A stretch of 64,000 nucleotides of DNA from Anisus vortex (GCA_949126835.1 OX421495.1:22912533-22976532); one strand, 5' to 3'. Positions 20,108 to 31,414 are shown, counted from the first letter of the stretch. Notes: a model not told the origin generated them from the sequence alone. Numbers and translations: made by a program.

Positions 20108-20255
20108 GGAGGCACGGTGGGAGGGTGTACCTGAGTCTACTGGGGTAAAGTAAAATAGTGCTGGCCACACAATCACCTAGTATGCCGTGGCCACAGAAAC
20201 TGAAGAACGCTGCTTCACCGACCCTATGGATCAATTTGGTCTGACGGGTACTTTA
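20108..20255 (+). repeat. SINE fragment
   Basis: Lacks the tRNA head; shares gagggtgtacctgagtctac, agtgctggccacac and atggatcaatttggtctgac with the other SINE copies. Confidence 0.7.
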
Positions 20256-20329
20256 ACAAAAAGCAACACGTTCTAAATTCTAAAAGAAAAGATATTCGTA
20301 TTTAAAAGTAATTTAGTTTTATCCAAAAG

Positions 20330-20645
20330 TGGCGTATACCAAGTTGTACACAAACCAAGTTGGACGTATACCAAAATGGATGTATACCAAGTTGGACGTA
20401 TACCAAGTTGTACGCAAACCAAGTTGGACGTATACCAAGTTGGACGTATACCAAGTTGGACGTATACCAAGTTGGACGTATACCAAGTTGGACGTATACC
20501 AACTTGGATGTATACCAAGTTGGACGTATACCAAGTTGTACGCAAACCAAGTTGGACGTATACCAAGTTGGACGTATACCAAGTTGGCCGTATACCAAGT
20601 TGGACGTATACCAAGTTGAACGTATACCAAGATGGGCGTATTCAA
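20330..20645 (+). repeat. 16-bp minisatellite (tataccaagttggacg)
   Basis: About 19 units of tataccaagttggacg with a few variants (caaaccaagttg, aaaatggatg). A 16-bp period opens several frames at once on both strands, so the overlapping open frames are not genes. Confidence 0.95.
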
Positions 20646-20924
20646 AAGCAGTCTTATACAGTGGTTTCACAGATCATAAATTATATATTATAATCATGTT
20701 CTATTCTTGACACAACCTTCTCTGCTCCACCCATTCACCCCCATTTATTTATCCCGTCCTTTATTCTCTTTCCCTACGACACACTTGATTTCAATATACT
20801 GCGACCTTAATTTCTATTTTGAACACACACACACACAAAGCTCAGAACTGACCAGCAACTGAACTCTCGCATGAAAATCACGTGTCAGTTTAAGGCAGTA
20901 AGAAATTGCTATAATTAACTAATT

Positions 20925-21170
20925 GGTCATTTATATAGCGCCTCACTCCATGCTCATGCAAGCATGCTCAGCGCGCTCATAAAAACGAAACGACAATAAC
21001 ACTCTAAAATAGTTTTAAACTAAGTTTTTGAGGATGGAGGTACTTGATAAACTTAGTTGAAAATAAATGTCTTTAAATTCTTTTTGAATGTCTTTTTTTT
21101 TCAGTGTCTCAGGTAAGCCATTCCACAGTGACGGCGCCACAGACTCAAACGAGCACACTGTATAGGATTG
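20925..21170 (-). pseudogene. CR1-type LINE 3' fragment
   Basis: On the minus strand a frame reads SFESVAPSLWNGLPETL, typical of the extreme C-terminus of CR1/jockey-like polymerases. A 3' end follows with gcgctgagcatgcttgc and gaggcgctatataaatgacc, a tail motif also present at 35515 and 45915. Confidence 0.6.
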
Positions 21171-21174
21171 CCAG

Positions 21175-21780
21175 ATACATGGGTACCAAAAGGAGGACAC
21201 AGAGAGACAAAAAGAAGAACAAAGGAGGACACATGGGTACTGAAAGGAGGACACATTGAGTGTTTCATTTACATCACTACATTTTTTTCAATTGAATGCG
21301 GATTGAACCAGCAATAACTATAATTTTAATACAGTGGTTGCCAATAATTATCTATTAGTAAATTAACCAAGAAAAAGTATTGTACAAAAATTAAATTAAA
21401 TAAAAATTCAATTGACTTTTTGTTTCAAAATGCAACAATACTAGACTCAATAATATTTATAAATAAAACCGATCCCTGTCGCCCTGCAGGAGTTTTGGGC
21501 CTAGTGGACGTAATAATCTTCTAGCTAGAAGGAAGTCTGTAATCTTATACGACAATTGAGCGTTTATCAATGCTAACACTCTGTCCTCATTGCCATTGTG
21601 TCCAGGGATACAGAAAAAAGTTCACACATTTTTAGTAACTCTGTTTTTACTGACCTAGGACTAGAAATATTATGTGACATTAGTAGTACTAGTAGCGGTA
21701 TATTTGTGTTTCGTTTTCTAGGACTAATGAGGTTTGTAAACTAGTCAACAAACTAGTTTCGTTTTCTAGGACTGTGAAAC
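21175..21780. other. Non-coding stretch
   Basis: Two or three near-repeats of acatgggtac..aaaggaggacaca lie at 21175-21250. The rest is AT-rich with no supported gene. Confidence 0.4.
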
Positions 21781-21954
21781 TATTTTTTTTAAGGAGGATA
21801 GAACTGGTTTGCGTATTTATTCCTTTTGGAAGTTTGAAGATTCCACGAAGTGTGTGATATTATATTGTGCAAATTTCTGGACAAACCGTAAGTTGAGACC
21901 TTATATTTTACTAGACCATATATATTACTCTACTATCACGAATATTACGAACGC

Positions 21955-22836
21955 TATACTAGGGCTTCGAATATATCGAATGAGGAACTTAATGCCATGT
22001 CATTGGTTGAACTAAAAGAATTAGCTGAGTCCCTTGGGATTGATGCAGGGCAGACAAGACCCAATCGTAATCGTTTGATCAAAAAGTTATGACATGCTTG
22101 AACGAGCAGAATGAAATGAACACTGGTGATGTAGTTGAAGTGGGTGGGAACGATATCAATGATGGTAGTGTAGCTCCCAGTGGGAGTGAGGTATGTGCCC
22201 ATGAAAACGAAATAAGTAATATGTCATCTGGATCATCAAATAATGATGAAGATGAAGGGTTGAGTGAAAACGTAAAATTCCAATTAGCTATGAAGAGAAT
22301 GGAATTGGAAAGAATTAGGATAGAAACTGAAAGGGAAAATGAAAGAATTAGGATTGAAAGTAGCGAAAGGATAGAGATGGCACGCATGAACAGACCTGAC
22401 CATCGTAAGGACCGTAATGGTATGGATATTAGCGCAATGAAGCAACACTTGCCTTTATTTAGAGAAGAAGATGTTCAAGACTTCTTCTTGCTTTTTGAGA
22501 GGATAGCTGTAGATTATCAGTTCCCTGATGAGAAGATGGCTCTATTGCTTCGATCAACACTCAATAAAGGCAAAGCCTTGGACGTAGTGTTGAGTTTAAC
22601 ACCCGAAGAAATAAATGACTATGAAGTGATCAAAGATAAGGTGCTAAAAAGTTATTCAAAAGGAGAAATTGTTAGAGCAGTGGCTAAGGTCACAGAGTGT
22701 GAGTGACTTTGAAAAATTCAAGAACTTAATTTTGTTCGAGGAATTTAATGATTGCATTGGATTGGACATTAAGACTCACATCTCAGACCGAGGGGTTGAA
22801 GATGTGCATGAAGCTGCTAGATTGGCATTTAACTAT
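21955..22836 (+). pseudogene. Gypsy-3 gag remnant, 5' part
   Basis: An old element in the opposite orientation to Gypsy-2. The frame near 21985-22090 reads a SAP-like stretch (LNAMSLVELKELAESLGI) closely similar to the start of the Gypsy-2 polyprotein; a frameshift follows. 22089..22706 then gives an acidic linker, a coiled coil (MKRMELERIRIETERE) and capsid (HLPLFREEDVQDFFLLFERIA, LNKGKALDVVLSL). A deletion of roughly 30-40 codons and a frameshift near 22660 precede LRSQSVSDFEKFKNLI. The coding text is cut at 22836 by Gypsy-2 and resumes at 30878. Confidence 0.85.
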
Positions 22837-23862
22837 TATTACAAGGCAATTTATTCACCATAATAAATTATGGATGAGACCTTCTATTTAGATCACACAA
22901 GTATAATTATGATTTATAATGTTATTACGGCTAGAGCCCCCATTCAATTTATGAAAATAATAGTTATAGTATTGTTATTATTAGTGTGAGTATCCTTGTA
23001 TTAGTGAAGATCTTATTATATTATTCTGAAGTTTATTTGTAGTTGTCTAGAGTATTCCTGGTTCTTATAATCCCCTGGCAATTCACATAGCGTAGTTTTA
23101 GAGTTTTCAGTTGATTTACTTCATGTATAATTATTTATGTGGCTCATATTATACAGCAAGAACCTCGATGTCGAGTGGTAGTGTAGATTATTAATATAGT
23201 TGAATAAATATTACACATACACACATGTATATAACTTTGAAATATTGACGCTAACCAAGTTGTGTAGAAAGCAACGATAAATTTGGTTTAATTTACAACA
23301 TCAATCCAGTAGGAATCCAAATAATATTATATACACAATCAAGAACTACACATATTCCAATTAGTAATGAATATCCTCAATGAACATATAGCATTGTAGT
23401 TAATAGTAGAATAATAAATTTTCCATAATACAACTCAAATAGAAACGATACTCAGAGACTCAGAATCTTTAGATGTTATCTGATCGAATGTACGCCAAGA
23501 ACTGACTAAAAGTGTCGAATCGCGTAGAAATATATTACGGGTCAATCGTTGGAAAAACCAGACAGCCTAGTGACACGAATATTTAAATCAAGCCTGCATG
23601 TTGACTGCGTGATCAGAATGTCAAGCAATAATGCTCTAACAAAATAAGGAGAGACCGGACGACCTTGACACGCTGTGTTTACGTGAACAGTTCATGTTTT
23701 TATCGAGGTTAATAAAAAAACAATAATGCTCTCATTAGGTTAGGAAAAACCCGGGGGGAAACCTTGAGCTGAGAAATATTTTATATCGTTTAAACGCAAT
23801 TCGCTTAAATGATTTAGTTGGTTTATTAACATTACAATGTAGGGAATTTACGTTTCGTAACA
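22837..23862 (-). repeat. Gypsy-2 3' LTR
   Basis: 1026 bp. On the coding strand it starts TGTTACG and ends GTAATA, that is TG...TA rather than TG...CA. Confidence 0.93.
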
Positions 23863-24637
23863 GTCGCCCGTACCAAAAGGAAAAGAACATTGCATACTAA
23901 ACAATAGAAGTGTGCAATTTCTTTTAGAACCGCCTGCACTTAACTTTAGTTCTAAACAATATACAAAAAAAAAACTGACTCCACCTGGGTAGTCCGTTAA
24001 ATAAGACAAGTAAGGGAAATAATTTATTCTATTAAACCCTCATCATATAGGATCTCAAGTTATCCTTAGACCATAACACATGTTCGCGTTATTCTAAAAA
24101 ATTATACTCTCTGAGATATCATTCCTTATAAACATCATCATCTTATTTATAAGGTAAAAATCAACATAACTAATGTTATCATATTAAACAATTCAATCAT
24201 TAATTAATTCAACTTAAATGAAATTAATATTTAAATAAATTTTAAAGTAAGAGTTTAATCTTAAGTGTGTAAGCATGTGAAGTGTATGCACATTACTCTA
24301 TCTTGGTTTTTACATAATCACAACTATAGTTTGATTGTTTCAAAATAAGGATGTACATTTCTGTTCATTCATTATCTTACTAATAAAGAAAATTATGTCC
24401 ATAAATCAATAATACTTAAAAGTAACTTATTAGGTTTTTTTTCTTTTTTCCTACAACAATAATAATATTTGTTTTAGCAAATGGAAATATTCATGGCATA
24501 AAATAAGGCATAAGATATTGCATAAAATAATCACAACATATTCATATATTCATGCATTTATATTTTAAATGATCCAATTCTCTTAGTTAGGATTATCAGA
24601 ATATATACATGAAGTTATCTATTTCCTTATACATTTG
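23863..24637 (-). other. Gypsy-2 3' untranslated region
   Basis: About 775 bp of AT-rich sequence between the pol stop and the 3' LTR. The bases next to the LTR (GGTACGGGCGAC on the coding strand) are a poor polypurine tract; a better purine run is not adjacent. Confidence 0.7.
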
Positions 24638-27600
24638 TTACATGCGCGATAGGGTGTCCGCGACGATGTTATCTTTTCCAGATAAGTGAGTTATTTTTAA
24701 GTTGTAAGCTTGAATAAACAAACTCCATCTTAGAATGCGCTGATTTTGTTTGATGCGGGAAAGAAATACTAGGGGATTGTGATCAGTGAATATCTCGATT
24801 GGGAACTGAGAACCATTTACATAGTAATTGAAATGTTTCAATGCTTGGATAAGTCCTAGTAATTCCTGCTCTATTGTGCTATAATTTACCTCATGTGGGT
24901 TAAATTTTTTTGAACAAAAGCTAATGGGATGTTCAAGTGAATCATCTCCTATTTGTGAGATTACCGCGCCCATTCCTGTATTACACGAGTCTACCGTTAT
25001 TCTGAAAGGTTTAGTATAATCAGGTGAGACTAATACTGGTGCCTTGGTCAGTATGTCTTTTATATCGTTAAAGGCTTGGTCACATTCCTGAGTCCACTTA
25101 AATTGATTTTTCTTTCTCAAGAGATTTGTCAAAGGGCAAGTGATAATAGAAAAGTTTTTACAAAACTTCCTGTAGTACCCGGCCATACCCAGAAATCCTC
25201 GAAGTTGTTTCTGCGTTTTAGGGACAGGGAATTCCTGTATAGCTTTGACTTTGGCATTCACTGGTTTTACTTTGCCATTACCCACTACATGACCTAAATA
25301 TTCAATTTCTGCATGGCAAAATTGACTTTTAACTAGGTTTATAGTAAGATTAGCCTGTTTTAGTTTTTGGAATAATAGTTTTAACTGATGTAGATGATCA
25401 TTAAAGTTATTACTGAACACTACGATATCGTCCAGATATGCATGGCATTGTGGGATATCATGGATAATAGTGTTTATTAGTCTTTGAAAACTAGCTGGAG
25501 CATTGACCATTCCGAATGGCATTACTTTAAACTTATATAATCCATCAGGAGTAACAAAAGTTGATACCTCCTGAGCCCTATCTGTTAATGGGATTTGGAA
25601 ATAAGCTGTTAGTAAGTCAATCTTAGTTACATAGTTTGCAGTGCTTACTCTATCGATTAAATCATCTATCCGTGGTATGGGATACGAATCTGTTTTTGTC
25701 ACTTGGTTTAATTTCCTATAGTCTACACAAAAGCGTAGTGAACCATCAGATTTGGGAACCAACACACATGGGGATGACCAATCACTGTTACTGTGAGTAA
25801 TTATATCATTGCTCAGCATATAATCAATTTCTTTACGGATGTGTTCAAGTTGTATGGGATTAACCCTATACGGATGTTGTTTGACAGGTTTAACATTATC
25901 ATCTTTTAAAACTACATCATGGGTAACCAAAGTTGTTTTGTTAGGAACATCACTAAACAAATTTGCATGATCATAGATTAAACCCTTGATAGAAGTCTGT
26001 TCACCTGAGTCTAGATGTGCCAGTTTATCATTGAGGTTTTTAAGTGCTTCAGTGTTTTGAAGTTTACTTTCTATGATTGTCTTTTTAAATTTAGGCGGGG
26101 GTGTTTCAACAGTTTTGATAGCACTCACTGGCCTAATGTCAGTTTGTTCTTCCCTAACAACATAAGGTTTTAGCATGTTTATATGGCACAGTCTCTGTGT
26201 TTTCCTTCTATCAGGGGTTTTTACAAGGTATGTTACATCACTGATTTTATCTAAAACCTGATATGGTCCTGTATATTTTGCACTCAGGGGTTGTCCAGAC
26301 AATTGGGTCAACATGAGGACTTTATCACCAGGATGGAAACATCGGGATCTGGCCTTGACATCATAGTACCCTTTCATTCTTTTCTGAGCCTGCAAAAGAT
26401 TATCTTTAACATGATTAAAAGCATGATAGATTCTATTGCTAAATTGATCCACATAAGCTACGAGTCCAGTCTCTTCATCAGAATTTAACAAGGTTTCCTG
26501 CAACAGTTTTAGAGGTCCTCGAACTGAATGTCCAAACACTAACTCGAACGGACTGAATCCAAGAGATTCCTGCACAGTTTCTCTAGTCGCGAAAAGAGCG
26601 AATGGAATACCGCGATCCCAGTCTTCAGTGTTCTCAAAACAGTATGTGCGGAGCATGGTTTTCAGAGTCTGATGATATCTTTCTAGGGCACCTTGGCTTT
26701 GCGGATGGTACGCAGTTGAAGTTGCATGTTGGATGCCTAGTTTCTTTAAGACCTGGTTAAACAGCTTTGATGTAAAGTTAGATCCTTGGTCTGACTGTAT
26801 AGTCTTTGGAAGACCGTATCTTGAACAAAATGCAATCAGTGCGTCAGATATCTTATCTGCGTTAATGGTGCGTAGCGGAATAGCTTCAGGATATCTCGTG
26901 GCAGTGCACATTATAGTGAATAAGTACTGGTGTCCTGTCTTTGTTTTAGGCAAAGGACCTACACAGTCTATTAGCAAGTGGCTAAATGGTTCTGCAAAGG
27001 CGGGTATTGGCTTTAGAGGTGCTACCGGTATAGTCTGGTTAGGTTTACCAACTATCTGGCATGTATTGCATGACTTGCAGTATTTTGTGACGTCACGATG
27101 TAGTCCAGGCCAATAGAAGTACGGAAGAATTCGACGGTAAGTCTTGTTCACTCCTAGATGACCAGCATATGGCGTGTCATGAGCCATGTGTAAGATGTCA
27201 TTACGATATATGGCTGGTACCACAATCTGACTTCCTTCTCTGCAATTGTCATTATCACATTTCACATCTCTCAATTTTTGCATTAATATTCCCTCCTTCA
27301 GAAAAAATCCATTTCCGTTCATTTCTGCCTCCTGTTCAGTTATCACCTTTTTCTTCAGGTGTTTAGTTCCTGAATCTCTATTCTGTTCTAATAGGAGTAA
27401 TTGTCGAGGTGACAAATTACTTTCAGTAGTCTTGACTGAGGGACCACTCAAAATGTCAGCCAGGAAAGTTGCCTGTAGGTCAATTTCTGGTTCTATTTTT
27501 GACTTTGACATGGTTTCGACAGACTTTTGTTGTTGGGCCATACCTCTCGTGACGATGCATATAGGTTTGATAAAGCTCTCACTTTTATTGAGGTATTGTT

Positions 27601-29446
27601 TTTTCTTGGATATGGAATGCACCACATCTCCAGCAATATCATTTCCCAGTATTAAAGAAACGCCTTTAAACGGAAGTGATTTGTACACACCCACAACTAC
27701 ATTTCCAGTGAAGTACGCACTCTTCAGCTGTATTTGATGCAAAGGAACTTGTACATTTTTCCTTGATACACCTTGAATAGTAAGATCCTGTCCTGTATAT
27801 GTCGATTGTGACGTAGGAACAGTATTCTCTAAAAGTAGTGAAACCTCAGCCCCTGTATCACGGAGTATTCTGATGTTCTTTTCACTAGTGACACCATTTA
27901 TTATGGATGACACGGTACCTTCTTCAATGAATGGTAAACAATTGCTTGGTATCTCAGTATCGATGAGATCTGTATCCAAGTTATTTTTGTAAGAGGTATG
28001 TTTAGTACTCATGGTGGTTCTATCTGATATAGACTCCTTGGAGCTCAGAGTAGAATTAGAATTATTGAAAACCATTGTCTCTATTTCAGGAACTATTTCT
28101 GGTTTCAAGTTTCCAAGATACGTGTGTTTTGTCAGGTTATCTGCATTAGCACTAGGTATCTCTGTTTGAGTTCTAATATCCTTCTTTACATTTTCATGAG
28201 TTCTTTGTTTTGGCATTGCTACATACGATAAGACAACATTCTTTTTATTCGGGTTCCCATTCAATATCCAGCACTTTTCCTTAGTATGTCCAATTCGTTT
28301 ACAATGGCTACAGGTTGGCTTGGAATTTGTTGGACCTTCATTGCTCTGCTGATGTCTCTTTGATTGATAGGATTCATTTGGATTCATGGTTTTCTTTTCT
28401 ACCTTCATATCTCGATTCTGGAATTTAGATTTATCAACTGTTGTAAATTTATTGCTGGAATGGATAATAACATATTCGTCTGCCATCACTGCTGCTGTTT
28501 CTACTTGTTCTACACCTTTGTCTGCTAAATGTATTCTTACATCACCTCTGATGTTATTGTTAAAGTCTTCCATTAGCATAAGATTAGCTAATTTATCAAA
28601 GTCTTTGTTTACACCTTTGGATCGAATCCATCTTTCAAAATATTTCTTTTTCTGTCTTAGAAAATCAACATGGGATTGTTCCTGTTCTTTCTTAGACTCG
28701 CGAAAAACTTTTCTATATTTTTCAGGTGTTAATGCATAACTTAGCAGTACTCTATTCTTGATCAGTTCATAATCATACAATTCCTCTTCAGTAAGACTTA
28801 ATACAACATCAAGTGCCTTTCCTTTGTTCAGAGCTGAGCGTAGGAGTATAGCTTTCTTGCCCTCGGGAAATTGATAGTCTCTAGCGTTTCTCTCGAAAAT
28901 CATGAAGAACTCTTCCACCGAATTATCTTCAAAAACTGGAATATGTTTCTTAAACTTATACAGTTCTGCATCTGCTTCAGAGCTTGCATTCGAATGATTT
29001 GACGTACGAGACCTTGCTATCTCAATTCTTTCTTGGCTTGCTATTTTCTCTCTTGCTATTTCTCTTTCCATCTCAATTCTCTGGCTTTCTCTTTCTCTTT
29101 CCATCTCTAATTCCATCTTTCTTAACTCAAGTTTAAATTTCAATTCTTCACTTAAGTCACCAGTTGTATGCTTTACTCTTTGTTTTATAGGAAAAGGTAA
29201 TTCATCATCTGATTCATCATTAATGTTATCATTAGCAGTAGTTTCTTCAATAATTAGTGTACCTTGTTTTCTTAAACACTCAGTTACCTCTTGAAGTAAT
29301 TTAGTTTTTGATGGCCTAGTTTCTGTGATAGAAATGCCCAATGATTTAGCCAATTCTTTTAATTGTATCATTGACATTTTATTAAGCTGTTCTGAGGTTA
29401 GATCAAATATCTCTGGATCCAATGTAAGATTATTTGTGGCCTCCAT
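24638..29446 (-). CDS. Gypsy-2 Gag-Pol polyprotein
   Basis: 1602 residues in a single frame. Domains in order: SAP-like helix pair (~18-62, LNKMSMIQLKELAKSLGI); coiled coil (~95-150); capsid (~165-340); one CCHC knuckle (CSHCKRIGHTKEKC, ~373); aspartic protease (LRDTGAEVSLLLE, ~526); integrase zinc finger (H..H..C..C, ~753-796) and DDE core (D in LLIDCVGPLP ~828, D in QSDQGSNF ~884, E in ALERYHQ ~921); GPY/F module (YTGPYQVLD, ~1053); RT with LRFCVDYRKLN (~1235), FGMVNAPASF and YLDD (~1340); RNase H from FRITVDSC (~1485) ending NIVADTLSRM. Nothing follows RNase H, so integrase truly precedes RT. All catalytic residues are present. Confidence 0.95.
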   Translation of the reverse strand: MEATNNLTLDPEIFDLTSEQLNKMSMIQLKELAKSLGISITETRPSKTKLLQEVTECLRKQGTLIIEETTANDNINDESDDELPFPIKQRVKHTTGDLSEELKFKLELRKMELEMERERESQRIEMEREIAREKIASQERIEIARSRTSNHSNASSEADAELYKFKKHIPVFEDNSVEEFFMIFERNARDYQFPEGKKAILLRSALNKGKALDVVLSLTEEELYDYELIKNRVLLSYALTPEKYRKVFRESKKEQEQSHVDFLRQKKKYFERWIRSKGVNKDFDKLANLMLMEDFNNNIRGDVRIHLADKGVEQVETAAVMADEYVIIHSSNKFTTVDKSKFQNRDMKVEKKTMNPNESYQSKRHQQSNEGPTNSKPTCSHCKRIGHTKEKCWILNGNPNKKNVVLSYVAMPKQRTHENVKKDIRTQTEIPSANADNLTKHTYLGNLKPEIVPEIETMVFNNSNSTLSSKESISDRTTMSTKHTSYKNNLDTDLIDTEIPSNCLPFIEEGTVSSIINGVTSEKNIRILRDTGAEVSLLLENTVPTSQSTYTGQDLTIQGVSRKNVQVPLHQIQLKSAYFTGNVVVGVYKSLPFKGVSLILGNDIAGDVVHSISKKKQYLNKSESFIKPICIVTRGMAQQQKSVETMSKSKIEPEIDLQATFLADILSGPSVKTTESNLSPRQLLLLEQNRDSGTKHLKKKVITEQEAEMNGNGFFLKEGILMQKLRDVKCDNDNCREGSQIVVPAIYRNDILHMAHDTPYAGHLGVNKTYRRILPYFYWPGLHRDVTKYCKSCNTCQIVGKPNQTIPVAPLKPIPAFAEPFSHLLIDCVGPLPKTKTGHQYLFTIMCTATRYPEAIPLRTINADKISDALIAFCSRYGLPKTIQSDQGSNFTSKLFNQVLKKLGIQHATSTAYHPQSQGALERYHQTLKTMLRTYCFENTEDWDRGIPFALFATRETVQESLGFSPFELVFGHSVRGPLKLLQETLLNSDEETGLVAYVDQFSNRIYHAFNHVKDNLLQAQKRMKGYYDVKARSRCFHPGDKVLMLTQLSGQPLSAKYTGPYQVLDKISDVTYLVKTPDRRKTQRLCHINMLKPYVVREEQTDIRPVSAIKTVETPPPKFKKTIIESKLQNTEALKNLNDKLAHLDSGEQTSIKGLIYDHANLFSDVPNKTTLVTHDVVLKDDNVKPVKQHPYRVNPIQLEHIRKEIDYMLSNDIITHSNSDWSSPCVLVPKSDGSLRFCVDYRKLNQVTKTDSYPIPRIDDLIDRVSTANYVTKIDLLTAYFQIPLTDRAQEVSTFVTPDGLYKFKVMPFGMVNAPASFQRLINTIIHDIPQCHAYLDDIVVFSNNFNDHLHQLKLLFQKLKQANLTINLVKSQFCHAEIEYLGHVVGNGKVKPVNAKVKAIQEFPVPKTQKQLRGFLGMAGYYRKFCKNFSIITCPLTNLLRKKNQFKWTQECDQAFNDIKDILTKAPVLVSPDYTKPFRITVDSCNTGMGAVISQIGDDSLEHPISFCSKKFNPHEVNYSTIEQELLGLIQALKHFNYYVNGSQFPIEIFTDHNPLVFLSRIKQNQRILRWSLFIQAYNLKITHLSGKDNIVADTLSRM

Positions 29447-29850
29447 TTTATATTATTAAAAGTTACTGTAAATCTTGTTAATAATACAATAAAAGTGTCC
29501 AACTTACTTTCTGTCCTTTGAATAATTCACTACACCACACAGTTCAGATTTTTCACAACAAGGTCATAAAAATAATACTTTCTTAGAGTTACTTTGTTCG
29601 ATAAGGTAATACACCAGATAATTTTCCAGGCTGAATAGTTAAGTTTTCCGATTCTCAATAGCAATGTTCAATTCAATCACAATCTTTAGTATATTGTATA
29701 TTGTTCATATTTTCCAACACAATCCATCCAAGTTACGAGTATGTATTACGGCAGTTGTAAATAGTTTGTGTAAATAGTATAACGATTCTTGAAGTTGAAG
29801 TAAATCCTCTAAACGTTTGTTAGTAAATCACTGACGAGCAAAACCCATTT
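29447..29850 (-). other. Gypsy-2 5' leader
   Basis: About 400 bp between the 5' LTR and the polyprotein start. Three bases inside the LTR the coding strand reads TGGGTTTTGCTCGTC, a candidate primer-binding site starting with TGG, but I cannot match it to a specific tRNA. Confidence 0.6.
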
Positions 29851-30876
29851 TATTACAAGGCAATTTATTCACCATAATAAATTATGGATGAGACCTTCTA
29901 TTTAGATCACACAAGTATAATTATGATTTATAATGTTATTACGGCTAGAGCCCCCATTCAATTTATGAAAATAATAGTTATAGTATTGTTATTATTAGTG
30001 TGAGTATCCTTGTATTAGTGAAGATCTTATTATATTATTCTGAAGTTTATTTGTAGTTGTCTAGAGTATTCCTGGTTCTTATAATCCCCTGGCAATTCAC
30101 ATAGCGTAGTTTTAGAGTTTTCAGTTGATTTACTTCATGTATAATTATTTATGTGGCTCATATTATACAGCAAGAACCTCGATGTCGAGTGGTAGTGTAG
30201 ATTATTAATATAGTTGAATAAATATTACACATACACACATGTATATAACTTTGAAATATTGACGCTAACCAAGTTGTGTAGAAAGCAACGATAAATTTGG
30301 TTTAATTTACAACATCAATCCAGTAGGAATCCAAATAATATTATATACACAATCAAGAACTACACATATTCCAATTAGTAATGAATATCCTCAATGAACA
30401 TATAGCATTGTAGTTAATAGTAGAATAATAAATTTTCCATAATACAACTCAAATAGAAACGATACTCAGAGACTCAGAATCTTTAGATGTTATCTGATCG
30501 AATGTACGCCAAGAACTGACTAAAAGTGTCGAATCGCGTAGAAATATATTACGGGTCAATCGTTGGAAAAACCAGACAGCCTAGTGACACGAATATTTAA
30601 ATCAAGCCTGCATGTTGACTGCGTGATCAGAATGTCAAGCAATAATGCTCTAACAAAATAAGGAGAGACCGGACGACCTTGACACGCTGTGTTTACGTGA
30701 ACAGTTCATGTTTTTATCGAGGTTAATAAAAAAACAATAATGCTCTCATTAGGTTAGGAAAAACCCGGGGGGAAACCTTGAGCTGAGAAATATTTTATAT
30801 CGTTTAAACGCAATTCGCTTAAATGATTTAGTTGGTTTATTAACATTACAATGTAGGGAATTTACGTTTCGTAACA
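29851..30876 (-). repeat. Gypsy-2 5' LTR
   Basis: Same length and, by eye, the same sequence as 22837..23862. Confidence 0.93.
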
Positions 30877-30877
30877 C

Positions 30878-31192
30878 TATGTCATTATTCACGCCAGCAT
30901 AAAGCCATATTATGCTGAAAAACCCAAAGTGCACAAACTAGAGCCCAAGGAGGCCAGTAATCCAAAAGTAACAAATGAAAACAATAATAAGAACAATAGT
31001 GTAAATGGTAATAGTAACTTAGTTCATTTCAGGAAGCAGACAGATGTAAATAAAGCAAGGGTGGTATGCTTCAACTGCAAGAAAGAGGGCCACATGAAGA
31101 AAGACTGTTGGATCCTTACCAAGAAGCAAGGTGCTATTCTGCACTGCGCCAGAGTGCAGAAAGACAGCAAGCAGAAGAAGTGTGCAACATAA
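30878..31192 (+). pseudogene. Gypsy-3 gag remnant, nucleocapsid part
   Basis: The frame continues directly from 22836 (..FNY / VIIHASIKPYY..), passes an Asn-rich linker and a CCHC knuckle CFNCKKEGHMKKDC, then stops at 31190..31192. Gypsy-2 has the corresponding EYVIIHSSNK before its own knuckle. Expression is not expected. Confidence 0.85.
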
Positions 31193-31304
31193 CGTCAAAA
31201 TGCTAAAAAGAAAAGCCGCCGGCATCTTTCATTGTCGTGAAGTTCGATGATTTTTTAGAACAGCCAACCTAATGTAAAAGAGAATGGCTGTACTCAATCT
31301 ATTA

Positions 31305-31414
31305 TATTTTCAGAAGGCCGTGAGGAACAGATGGTTCCTGAAGTCCCGGAAGAGGACGACCTAACCGATTTTCGACCCTTTGTCTACGAGGGGATAGTGT
31401 CGACAGAAGTCGAT
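31305..31414 (+). pseudogene. Gypsy-3 linker before protease
   Basis: Reads EEDDLTDFRPFVYEGIVSTEVD. It joins in frame to LSKKKIQILRDTG at 32614 once the intervening solo LTR and one duplicated pentamer are removed. Confidence 0.7.
31410..31414. repeat. Target-site duplication tcgat, left
   Basis: Identical to 32614..32618 and directly abutting the TG...CA ends of the solo LTR. Confidence 0.75.

Larger units (their letters stand above)
22837..30876 (-). mobile_element. Gypsy-2: complete Ty3/Gypsy retrotransposon, PR-INT-RT-RH order
   Basis: Two 1026-bp direct repeats (22837..23862 and 29851..30876) flank one continuous 1602-codon minus-strand frame. A 4-bp duplication ctat (22833..22836 and 30877..30880) abuts the ends. 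Removing the element restores the reading frame of the host Gypsy-3 gag. Reading the two LTRs side by side I found no difference, so this is the youngest insertion seen here and it may be active. Confidence 0.95.

Noticed and set aside
20273..20710. Six overlapping ~100-residue frames with TWYTSNLVYVQ or TKLDVYQV repeats
   Set aside because: Product of the 16-bp minisatellite, which cycles through all frames.
22954..23020. AT-rich block in the Gypsy-2 LTR considered as a separate repeat
   Set aside because: Identical in the other LTR and fully explained by the element.
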